Of a stretch of 5,100 nucleotides of DNA, positions 1-5,100 are shown in pieces. The notes below the pieces were generated by a model, which worked only from the letters and a program-made list of their open reading frames with translations, searched no databases and was not told the DNA's origin. A program made the position numbers and the translations under genes. This DNA comes from Tannerella sp. GTDB taxonomy: Bacteria; Bacteroidota; Bacteroidia; Bacteroidales; Tannerellaceae. The number at the start of each line of letters is the position of its first letter. Position 1 is the first letter of the stretch. The stretch is from the NCBI GenBank assembly GCA_031288935.1, contig JAITQL010000262.1, positions 1-5,100 of the forward strand, given 5' to 3'.

Positions 1-115
1 GGCTTCCTTCAGATTCCACCTCGCGGTGGACACCCTTGCCTTGAGCTAACGGTTGGTAACTGCCGACCCCCGTAGTGGACTTGCACCACCAAGTTATTTA
101 TCATGCACGGCGCAC
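1..115 (-). mobile_element. Group II intron, 5' end of ribozyme domain I (IIC-like), truncated by window edge
   Basis: Read on the minus strand, this begins GTGCGCC at 115, the usual 5' end of a bacterial group II intron (GUGYG). It continues with GCATG, a GTGG/CCAC hairpin around GGTGCAAGTCC, then AACCGTTAGC, GGCAAGGGTGTCC and GGAATCTGAAGGAAGC. From memory, these blocks occur in the same order in the Oceanobacillus iheyensis IIC intron. The stem CCACC/GGTGG (plus-strand 16-20 and 25-29) is closed by a GCGA loop, a GNRA tetraloop in the same place as in that intron. The element is a self-splicing retroelement RNA. Its later domains and its reverse transcriptase/maturase gene, if present, lie left of base 1. 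No protein-coding part is visible here. Group II identity is strong. The IIC subclass is inferred from the sequence blocks and from the insertion site immediately after a terminator. Confidence 0.88.
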
Positions 116-116
116 C

Positions 117-149
117 AAAAAAAAAGAGATGCCTGTAACATCTCTTTTT
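117..149 (-). terminator. Rho-independent terminator of trpB; insertion site of the intron
   Basis: A perfect 11-bp inverted repeat (121-131 with 139-149) has a 7-nt loop. On the minus strand it is followed by nine consecutive T residues (125 down to 117). It lies about 60 bp past the stop codon of the tryptophan synthase gene. The plus strand also has a T-run after the stem, so it may act in both directions. One G (116) separates the T-tract from the GTGCG start of the group II intron. Confidence 0.88.
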
Positions 150-207
150 CTCTTTCTGCATACGGAGCACACCGCATGATACGCTCGCCGGAATCGACAA
201 AAGCGCC

Positions 208-1572
208 TTACCGGATAATCTTTTCCAGCGGGGCAAGGGTTTTCTCCAACTCCTCGTCGGACAGGCTGTAGTTGAGCAGTTCGCCGGCAAAGTACTGGTC
301 ATACGCCGCCATGTCAATCAACCCGTGACCGGAAAGGTTGAAGAGGATCGTTTTCGACCGTCCTTCCTCTTTGGCCTGTTTGGCCTCGTTGATGGCTGCG
401 GCGATGGCATGAGCCGATTCCGGCGCCGGAATAATGCCTTCGGTCTGCGCAAAGAGCGTGGCCGCCTCGAACGTGTCCAGCTGTTCCACGTCGACGGCTT
501 CCATCAGTCCGTCCTGCCTCAGCTGGCTCACGATGGAACCCGCGCCGTGATAGCGCAGTCCGCCCGCGTGGATATGTGCCGGCGAGAACGTATGCCCCAG
601 CGTGTACATCGGCAGGAGCGGCGTATAGCCGGCCTCGTCGCCGAAATCATACTGAAACTCGCCGCGCGTCAGCTTCGGACACGAAGCCGGTTCGGCCGCA
701 ATCACGCGGATGTTCTTTTCGCCGCTCAGCTTGTGGCGCAGGAAGGGGAAACTGATGCCCGAAAAATTGGAGCCGCCCCCAAAGCAGCCGATCACCACGT
801 CCGGATATTCGCCCGCCATCGCCATCTGCTTTTCGGCCTCGAGACCGATCACCGTCTGATGCAGCATCACGTGACTCAGTACGCTGCCCAGCGTATAGCG
901 GCAGTTCGGCGTCTGAACGGCCAGTTCCACCGCTTCGGAAATAGCCGTCCCCAGGCTTCCCTGGTAATTCGGATGTTCGGTCAGAATCTTGCGTCCCGCC
1001 TTCGTACTCATGCTGGGCGAAGCGATGACCTGCGCCCCGAACGTCTGCATGATGGAACGGCGATACGGTTTCTGATGATAGCTCACCTTGACCATATACA
1101 CGGCCAGTTCCAGTCCGAAAGCCTTCGCTGCATACGACATCGCCGCGCCCCACTGTCCCGCGCCGGTTTCCGTCGTAATGTTGGTGATCCCTTCCTTTTT
1201 GCAGTAATACGCCTGTGGAATGGCCGAATTGAGCTTGTGGGAACCCACCGGACTGACGCTTTCGTTCTTGAAATAAATATGTGCCGGCGTGTCCAGCGCC
1301 TTCTCCAGGCCGAAGGCGCGAACCAGCGGCGTCGGACGCCAGAACTTGTACATCTCGCGCACTTCGTCCGGAATTTCGATCCAGGCATCGGTCTGATTCA
1401 GTTCCTGATGCGCCAGTTCCTTGGCGAACAGGGGATACAACTCTTCCTCCCGCAGAGGAGCCTTCGTCCCCGGATTCAGCAGCGGACGCGGTTTATTCTT
1501 CATTTCAGCGGCGATATTATACCATGCCGCAGGAATATCTTCTTCCTGCAATAAAAACTTCTTCCTATTCAT
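208..1572 (-). CDS. trpB: Tryptophan synthase beta chain, TrpB2 class (PLP enzyme)
   Basis: Complete 454-residue fold-type II PLP enzyme expected to join indole and L-serine into L-tryptophan in the cytosol. Visible motifs are GSHKLNSA with the PLP-binding lysine at K113, ETGAGQWG with the catalytic glutamate at E135, the phosphate-binding loop GGGSN at 265-269, and SGHG at 414-417 near the pyridine nitrogen. The N-terminal extension, the sequence around YHQKPYRRSIMQTFGA and the length (about 50 residues longer than the usual TrpB of about 400) mark it as TrpB2, the class often found alone and not bound to TrpA. No trpA or other trp gene is in the window, which fits a stand-alone salvage or free-indole role (inference). 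The ATG at 1570-1572 is chosen because the family N-terminus starts there and an AT-rich leader with a promoter-like sequence precedes it. A strong terminator follows the stop. Nothing suggests a broken gene. Confidence 0.95.
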   Translation of the reverse strand: MNRKKFLLQEEDIPAAWYNIAAEMKNKPRPLLNPGTKAPLREEELYPLFAKELAHQELNQTDAWIEIPDEVREMYKFWRPTPLVRAFGLEKALDTPAHIYFKNESVSPVGSHKLNSAIPQAYYCKKEGITNITTETGAGQWGAAMSYAAKAFGLELAVYMVKVSYHQKPYRRSIMQTFGAQVIASPSMSTKAGRKILTEHPNYQGSLGTAISEAVELAVQTPNCRYTLGSVLSHVMLHQTVIGLEAEKQMAMAGEYPDVVIGCFGGGSNFSGISFPFLRHKLSGEKNIRVIAAEPASCPKLTRGEFQYDFGDEAGYTPLLPMYTLGHTFSPAHIHAGGLRYHGAGSIVSQLRQDGLMEAVDVEQLDTFEAATLFAQTEGIIPAPESAHAIAAAINEAKQAKEEGRSKTILFNLSGHGLIDMAAYDQYFAGELLNYSLSDEELEKTLAPLEKIIR

Positions 1573-1622
1573 ATCTGTTCACTTTAAAATTAATAATTGA
1601 TGATTGATTCTATTTTGCCGGA

Positions 1623-1653
1623 CAAAGAAACAACTAATAATTTAATTGCCAAA
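1623..1653 (-). promoter_or_regulatory. Candidate Bacteroidetes promoter for trpB
   Basis: On the minus strand TTTG (1653-1650) is followed after exactly 19 nt by TTTCTTTG (1630-1623). This is one mismatch from the Bacteroidetes -7 element TAnnTTTG. It would start transcription near 1616 and give a leader of about 45 nt before the trpB ATG. No Shine-Dalgarno sequence is visible, which is usual for this phylum. Confidence 0.45.
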
Positions 1654-1714
1654 CAATATTTGCAAAAAAACAACCCCGGGATTCAAAGATTCCCCGAACT
1701 TTTGAATATGTGAT

Positions 1715-1722
1715 TACCTTTG
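1715..1722 (+). promoter_or_regulatory. Bacteroidetes -7 element (TACCTTTG) for the kinase gene
   Basis: TACCTTTG matches TAnnTTTG perfectly, with a likely start site near 1728-1730. No TTTG is found at the usual distance upstream; the nearest, at 1701-1704, is too close. So only half of the bipartite promoter is seen. The element lies downstream of an in-frame ATG at 1710, which argues that translation starts at 1752 instead. Confidence 0.55.
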
Positions 1723-1751
1723 CAAAAAAAATTCACCCCGTTGTTGAATAT

Positions 1752-2282
1752 ATGGAAATACATATTCCCGAACGGTCGCTGGTGGCGTTGATCGGTACAT
1801 CCGGTTCAGGTAAAAGCACCTTTGCCCGCCGTCACTTCAAACCGACCGAAACCGTGTCGTCCGATACCTGCCGCGCCTGGGTATCGGACGATGAAAACAA
1901 CCAGGCTGCCACGAACGACGCCTTCGAGGTGCTGTATCATATTGCCGGCAAACGTCTTCGGAACGGACTGCTTACGGTGGTCGACGCCACGAACGTGCAG
2001 GCCTTCTCGCGCAGGCACATCGTCGACCTGGCGCGCCGGCATCACTGTTTACCCGTGGCCATTGTGTTCGATTTGCCCGAAGAGGTTTGTTGCGCAAGGA
2101 ATCTCGACCGCTCCGACCGCGTCATAAGCAATCGGCGCATTCATGCCCAGTGGCTGAATCTGAAGCAATCCCTCTGCCGGCTGAAGGACGAGGGTTTCAG
2201 GCAAGTCCATGTCCTGAAGTCGGTGGAGGAGGTGGAGGCCGTTACCGGTATCGTGCGCGTTTCATCCGAAACAGCGCGTTAA
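1752..2282 (+). CDS. Stand-alone Pnkp-type 5'-OH polynucleotide kinase domain (P-loop NTPase)
   Basis: A 176-residue P-loop phosphotransferase resembling the N-terminal kinase domain of bacterial Pnkp, the RNA end-healing enzyme partnered with Hen1. From the ATG at 1752 the key residues fall at the Clostridium thermocellum Pnkp positions as I recall them: P-loop GTSGSGKST at 15-23 (K21, S22), SSDTCR with D38 and R41, and lid arginines R116 and R120. SDDEN at 45-49 and VVDATNV at 76-82 are also typical. The predicted role is ATP-dependent phosphorylation of 5'-OH ends of RNA or DNA. Full Pnkp continues with a metallophosphatase (GDVHG, GNHE) and a ligase-like domain. Here the frame stops after VEAVTGIVRV, where the inter-domain linker would begin, and no phosphatase motif is found downstream. 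An in-frame ATG at 1710 adds 14 residues but lies upstream of the -7 element and is rejected. It could be a functional single-domain kinase or a relic; the intact active site favours function. The substrate is unproven. Confidence 0.85.
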   Translation: MEIHIPERSLVALIGTSGSGKSTFARRHFKPTETVSSDTCRAWVSDDENNQAATNDAFEVLYHIAGKRLRNGLLTVVDATNVQAFSRRHIVDLARRHHCLPVAIVFDLPEEVCCARNLDRSDRVISNRRIHAQWLNLKQSLCRLKDEGFRQVHVLKSVEEVEAVTGIVRVSSETAR

Positions 2283-2426
2283 ACCGGGGCAAAGTCTTCC
2301 GGCACAGGCCTGCCGCACGCGGAAAGATACGGTGCACGAACCGTTTCGGACGTTCCGGCGCCTGAAAACACGCCGGGAACATTCGACGCCGGCGCACCGT
2401 CCGTTCAAGGCACCTCCCGCACAACC

Positions 2427-2472
2427 GTTCCAACCGTCTTTCCGACCGGAAAAACGGTTGGAACTTTTGTTT
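2427..2472 (+). terminator. Strong intrinsic-terminator-like hairpin after the kinase gene
   Basis: Bases 2427-2444 and 2447-2464 form an 18-bp inverted repeat with a single C/A mismatch and a 2-nt centre, in practice a 4-nt GACC loop. TTTTGTTT follows at 2465-2472. That is hairpin plus T-run in the plus direction, 145 nt after the kinase stop. Its 3' arm is also the start of the first 42-bp repeat, so it may be either the terminator of the kinase transcript or simply the boundary palindrome of the array. Confidence 0.6.
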
Positions 2473-2855
2473 CAGACGTGTTTTCAGTCATAAAAACGGT
2501 TGAAACAGGAGTTGCAGGCATATTTCCGGTCGGAAAAACGGTTGGAACAAAAGTTTAAAACGTTTTTCCGGTCGAAAATACGGTTAGAACAAAAGTTTTA
2601 AGCGTTTTTCCGGTCAGAAAAACGGTTAAAACAAAAGTGTCAGGCGTTTTTTCGGTCGAAAATACGGTTAAAACAAAAGTTGCAAGCGTTTTTCCGATAG
2701 AAAATACGGTTAAAACAAAAGTTGCAAGCGTTTTTCCGGTAGAAAATACGGTTGGAACAAAAGTGTCAGGCGTTTTTTCGGTCGAAAATACGGTTAAAAC
2801 AAAAGTTGCAAGCGTTTTTCCGGTCAAAAACACGTCTGCAACTTTTCTACTGCAC
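2436..2855. repeat. Tandem array of ten 42-bp units (minisatellite), each with a small hairpin
   Basis: Ten units of exactly 42 bp abut without spacers, starting at 2436, 2478, 2520, 2562, 2604, 2646, 2688, 2730, 2772 and 2814. A typical unit starts GTTTTTCCGGTCGAAAATAC, continues GGTTAAAACAAAAG and ends TTGCAAGC. Units 4 to 9 are most alike and the outer units diverge. Units 6 and 9 are identical. A 67-bp block (2630-2696) recurs perfectly at 2756-2822, an offset of 126 bp, showing that three units were duplicated together. The first 20 bases of most units pair GTTTTTC with GAAAAAC or GAAAATAC into a stem of about 7 bp. Because 42 is a multiple of 3, both strands have open frames through the units. 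The differences between units mostly change amino acids, so coding is doubtful. The array is more AT-rich than its flanks. Its function is unknown. Confidence 0.93.
2805..2846 (+). terminator. Hairpin plus short T-run at the right end of the array
   Basis: GTTGCA (2805-2810) and GTTTTT (2814-2819) can pair with TGCAAC (2837-2842) and AAAAAC (2826-2831), with a small internal loop and a 6-nt CCGGTC loop. TTTT follows. It mirrors the palindrome at the left edge of the array. The T-run is short, so terminator activity is only a possibility. Confidence 0.3.
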
Positions 2856-3057
2856 GTCCCCATCCCGCGCAGAGCGTGTTTTACGAAGCGTGCGGGAGGA
2901 AACGGTGCATGAAGAAACCCGGCGCTGGACGTTGAAAGCCTTTTGACCGCCCGAACATCGCCTCCGGCGCTTTTTCACGGCGCAAAACCGCGGCGCGCGG
3001 ACGGTGATTCCACACGCGGGGAAGGGGCGCGGCGCCGCTTTGAAATGCAACCGTTTT

Positions 3058-3088
3058 TTTGCATATTCATGGAAAGCAGTTATCTTTG
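3058..3088 (+). promoter_or_regulatory. Consensus Bacteroidetes promoter for the phospho-sugar mutase gene
   Basis: TTTG at 3058-3061, a 19-nt spacer and TATCTTTG at 3081-3088 match the Bacteroidetes TTTG/TAnnTTTG consensus exactly. Transcription should begin near 3094-3096, which gives a leader of about 40 nt to the ATG at 3135. A 6-bp inverted repeat, ATGCAA (3045-3050) and TTGCAT (3059-3064), overlaps the -33 element and could be an operator, but it is short. Confidence 0.8.
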
Positions 3089-3134
3089 TCAAACAATGGA
3101 ACAGGTGTATGAACCGAAAAAAAGATTTCTGAAT

Positions 3135-4889
3135 ATGGAAGAACAAGCTGCGCTGCTGGAAACAGTGAGAAAAAAAGCCCGCGTTTGGCTGGGCAGGGAA
3201 TATGATAATGATACCCGGACACGTGTCCAGGCCTTATTGGATCGGGAAGACCCGGCGGAACTGATCGAAGCTTTCTACAAAGACCTGGAATTTGGCACCG
3301 GAGGTCTGCGGGGCATCATGGGAACGGGCACAAACAGGATGAACCGCTACACCGTCGGCGCCGCCACGCAGGGACTGGCGAACTATCTGCGAAAGGAATT
3401 TGCCGGTCTGCCCAAAATCTCGGTCGTGATCGGACACGACTGCCGCAACAACAGCCGCCGGTTTGCCGAAATTTCCGCGAGCGTCTTTACGGCGAACGGC
3501 ATCCGGGTCTACCTGTTCGACGAACTCCGCCCGACGCCCGAAATATCCTACGCCATCCGCAAGCTGGGATGCCAGAGCGGCATCGTCATCACCGCGTCCC
3601 ACAACCCGAAGGAATACAACGGCTACAAGGCGTACTGGAACGACGGCGCACAGATGATCGCCCCGCACGACAGGAATACCATTGCCGAAGTCAACCGCAT
3701 CCGAAGCGCCGGCGACATCCGCTTCAAAGGCCGGAGGGAATGGATCGAAGCCATCGGAAGGGAAATGGACATGCAGTACGTCGACGACCTGAAAACCCTC
3801 TCGCTGTCGCCGGAAGAAATCAGGCGGCAACGCAACATGAAGATTGTATACACGCCGATTCACGGCACGGGCGTGCGCCTGATTCCGACCGCTCTCGAGG
3901 CCTTCGGCTTTACGAACATCATCCGCGTGCCGGCGCAGGACATCGTCAGCGGCGACTTCCCCACCGTCGTCTCGCCCAATCCCGAAGAGCCGGCCGCCCT
4001 GGCAATGGCCATTGAACGCGCCGTGGAAACGAAGGCCGAGCTGGTGCTGGCTTCCGATCCGGACGCCGACCGCGTGGGCGCGGCCGTAAGGAACGACAGC
4101 GGCGAATGGATACTCCTCAACGGCAACCAGACGGCGCTGCTGCTGGTTTATTACCTGATCACGCGATGGAGGGAAACCGGCAGGCTGAAAGGCCGGGAGT
4201 ACATCGTGAAGACCATCGTGACGACCGAAACCGTGCGGACGGTAGCGGAACAGAACGGCGTGGAAGTCTGCGACGTCTACACCGGCTTCAAGTGGATCGC
4301 CGACATGATCCGGAAAAGGGAAGGCAAAAAAACCTTCATCGGCGGGGGCGAAGAAAGTTACGGCTTCCTGTGCGAAGACTTCGTGCGCGACAAGGACGCC
4401 GTGTCAGCCTGCTGCATCCTGGCCGAAGCCGCTGCCTGGGCGAAAGACCGGAAACTGTCGCTCTACCGCCTCCTGCAGCAAATCTACCTGGAGTACGGCT
4501 ACTCGAAGGAGGTCAACATCTCCGTCGTAAAGAAGGGCAAGAGCGGCGCGGAAGAGATCGAGGCCATGATGAAAAGCTACCGCGAACATCCGTTGACGGA
4601 AATCGCCGGCTCCAAGGTGACCCTGCTTCACGATTATGCCCTGCTGAAGGGATACAGTTTCACCGAAGACGAAACTTTTGCACTGAACATGCCGGCCACG
4701 TCCAACGTACTGCAATATTATACGGAAGACGGGACGAAAGTATCCATCCGTCCGTCGGGAACCGAGCCGAAAATCAAATTCTATTGCGAAGTACATGCCG
4801 AAACAAAAACGGAAGACGACCTCCGGAAAGCCGAACAGGCTGCCCTTCTCAAGGTAGAAGCGATCAAAGCCTCCCTGGGCATCAATTAA
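3135..4889 (+). CDS. pgm: Phosphoglucomutase/phosphomannomutase (alpha-D-phosphohexomutase family)
   Basis: Complete 584-residue cytosolic enzyme expected to interconvert glucose 1-phosphate and glucose 6-phosphate, possibly also the mannose phosphates. This links glycolysis with glycogen and polysaccharide precursor synthesis. All four active-site elements are present in order: TASHNP at 153-158 with the phosphoserine S155, the Mg-binding loop DPDADR at 308-313, the sugar-specificity loop GGGEESYG at 403-410, and the phosphate-binding RPSGTEPK at 539-546. FGTGGLRG at 53-60 is the conserved N-terminal signature. The frame is open upstream to 2943, but that stretch crosses the promoter and does not look like the family. 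The ATG at 3135 gives MEEQ and matches the usual N-terminus and length of about 580 residues in Bacteroidetes. An in-frame ATG at 3096 sits at the predicted transcription start and is less likely. No terminator follows; the next gene begins 33 bp later and may be co-transcribed. No defects are visible. Confidence 0.96.
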   Translation: MEEQAALLETVRKKARVWLGREYDNDTRTRVQALLDREDPAELIEAFYKDLEFGTGGLRGIMGTGTNRMNRYTVGAATQGLANYLRKEFAGLPKISVVIGHDCRNNSRRFAEISASVFTANGIRVYLFDELRPTPEISYAIRKLGCQSGIVITASHNPKEYNGYKAYWNDGAQMIAPHDRNTIAEVNRIRSAGDIRFKGRREWIEAIGREMDMQYVDDLKTLSLSPEEIRRQRNMKIVYTPIHGTGVRLIPTALEAFGFTNIIRVPAQDIVSGDFPTVVSPNPEEPAALAMAIERAVETKAELVLASDPDADRVGAAVRNDSGEWILLNGNQTALLLVYYLITRWRETGRLKGREYIVKTIVTTETVRTVAEQNGVEVCDVYTGFKWIADMIRKREGKKTFIGGGEESYGFLCEDFVRDKDAVSACCILAEAAAWAKDRKLSLYRLLQQIYLEYGYSKEVNISVVKKGKSGAEEIEAMMKSYREHPLTEIAGSKVTLLHDYALLKGYSFTEDETFALNMPATSNVLQYYTEDGTKVSIRPSGTEPKIKFYCEVHAETKTEDDLRKAEQAALLKVEAIKASLGIN

Positions 4890-4922
4890 CCCGAATAAAA
4901 CATTTCCAAAAACAGAATAATA

Positions 4923-5100
4923 ATGAAAAAGAACCTTCTTATCCGGTGCTGCATCTGCCTTTGCCTGTGCACCTCCCTGCTGCTTGCCGCCCAAAACAAA
5001 CCCGCCGGCGGACAGCGGGACTACCTGAACGTCGCTAAAAACATCTGCGACCGCAAACTCGAACATCCCTACCTGCTTTTCGACAACGAAAGCAAGCAGG
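4923..5100 (+). CDS. Secreted protein, N-terminal part only; possibly heparinase II/III-like
   Basis: The first 59 codons are present and the gene runs off the right edge. The N-terminus is a type I signal peptide: MKKN, a hydrophobic core with five cysteines (residues 9, 10, 12, 14 and 16), then TSLLLAAQ with probable cleavage near residue 24. No lipobox is seen because no small residue precedes a cysteine correctly, so it is not an obvious lipoprotein. The mature start contains DYLNVAKNICDRKLEHPYLLF at about residues 34-54. An HPxLLF segment soon after the signal peptide is common in Bacteroidetes heparinase II/III-like polysaccharide lyases and related alpha/alpha-toroid proteins. That family call rests on one short motif and is tentative. 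The gene starts 33 bp after the mutase stop with no promoter of its own visible, so it is probably in that operon. Confidence 0.82.
   Translation, partial: MKKNLLIRCCICLCLCTSLLLAAQNKPAGGQRDYLNVAKNICDRKLEHPYLLFDNESKQ

Larger units (their letters stand above)
2283..3134. other. Long intergenic region without a convincing gene
   Basis: This stretch of about 850 bp separates the kinase from the mutase. Bases 2283-2426 are GC-rich spacer with no recognised protein. Bases 2427-2464 form a large palindrome, 2436-2855 are ten 42-bp tandem repeats, 2856-3057 are again GC-rich, and 3058-3088 are the mutase promoter. Between 2856 and 3057 I see only a weak hairpin (CGCC-TCC-GGCG at 2959-2969 followed by CTTTTT) and the palindrome GCGGCGCCGC at 3029-3038. 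Open frames exist on both strands but have no family resemblance and no start signals. Confidence 0.6.

Noticed and set aside
325..1554. Plus-strand open frame of 409 codons opposite trpB
   Set aside because: It lies entirely antisense to a well-conserved TrpB2 gene, has an arginine- and histidine-rich composition typical of shadow frames in GC-rich DNA, and resembles no family.
1710..1751. Earlier ATG of the kinase at 1710
   Set aside because: The -7 element TACCTTTG lies downstream of it, and starting at 1752 puts the catalytic residues at the positions I recall for C. thermocellum Pnkp.
2436..2855. CRISPR array
   Set aside because: The units abut directly, with no unique spacers between conserved repeats, and no cas gene is present.
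2959..2975. Terminator at CGCC-TCC-GGCG plus CTTTTT
   Set aside because: The stem is only 4 bp with a 3-nt loop, and there is no gene immediately upstream to terminate; too weak to list as a feature.
2943..3134. Upstream extension of the mutase, from a TTG at 2943 or ATGs at 3045, 3069 and 3096
   Set aside because: The extension spans the consensus promoter and does not resemble the family; the ATG at 3135 fits the usual protein start and leader length.
2847..3146. Minus-strand 99-codon frame between array and mutase
   Set aside because: It runs across the mutase promoter and start, is rich in R/F/H, and has no recognisable domain or start signal.
4106..5038. Plus-strand frame of 310 codons overlapping the mutase and the next gene
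   Set aside because: An out-of-frame shadow of the mutase with low-complexity R/G/P-rich sequence; it also crosses the start of the secreted-protein gene.
4404..5066. Minus-strand frame of 220 codons across the end of the mutase and the start of the next gene
   Set aside because: Antisense to two supported genes, with no family resemblance or promoter.

Overview
The window looks like a chromosomal segment from a fairly GC-rich member of the Bacteroidetes, most likely Bacteroidales. The grounds are promoters of the Bacteroidetes type (TTTG about 19 nt upstream of TAnnTTTG), AT-rich leaders without Shine-Dalgarno sequences, and a phospho-sugar mutase of the kind typical of that group. The genus cannot be fixed from the sequence alone.

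Layout. Bases 1-115 (minus strand) are the 5' end of a group II intron ribozyme of the IIC type. It begins directly after the T-tract of an intrinsic terminator (117-149), and the rest of the intron runs off the left edge. The terminator serves a minus-strand gene at 208-1572 for a stand-alone tryptophan synthase beta chain of the TrpB2 class, with its own candidate promoter at 1623-1653. Divergent from it is a 176-residue P-loop kinase (1752-2282), which matches the 5'-OH polynucleotide kinase domain of bacterial Pnkp end to end but lacks the phosphatase and ligase domains. Then come about 850 bp without a convincing gene. These hold a strong terminator-like palindrome (2427-2464) that merges into ten head-to-tail 42-bp repeats (2436-2855). 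A textbook Bacteroidetes promoter (3058-3088) follows and drives a complete phosphoglucomutase/phosphomannomutase (3135-4889). After 33 bp a secreted protein begins (4923) and runs off the right edge. Its mature start carries an HPYLLF segment that resembles heparinase II/III-like enzymes.

How the parts relate. The metabolic genes are ordinary housekeeping functions: indole plus serine to tryptophan, and hexose 1-/6-phosphate interconversion feeding glycogen and surface polysaccharide. They do not form one pathway. The mutase and the secreted protein are probably co-transcribed.

The points most worth a second look are three. First, the intron sits at a terminator. Second, a catalytically intact Pnkp kinase domain ends exactly at the domain linker. 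Third, the hairpin-bearing 42-bp minisatellite lies in the kinase's own reading frame beyond its stop codon. I see no convincing sign of a wholly new multi-gene system.
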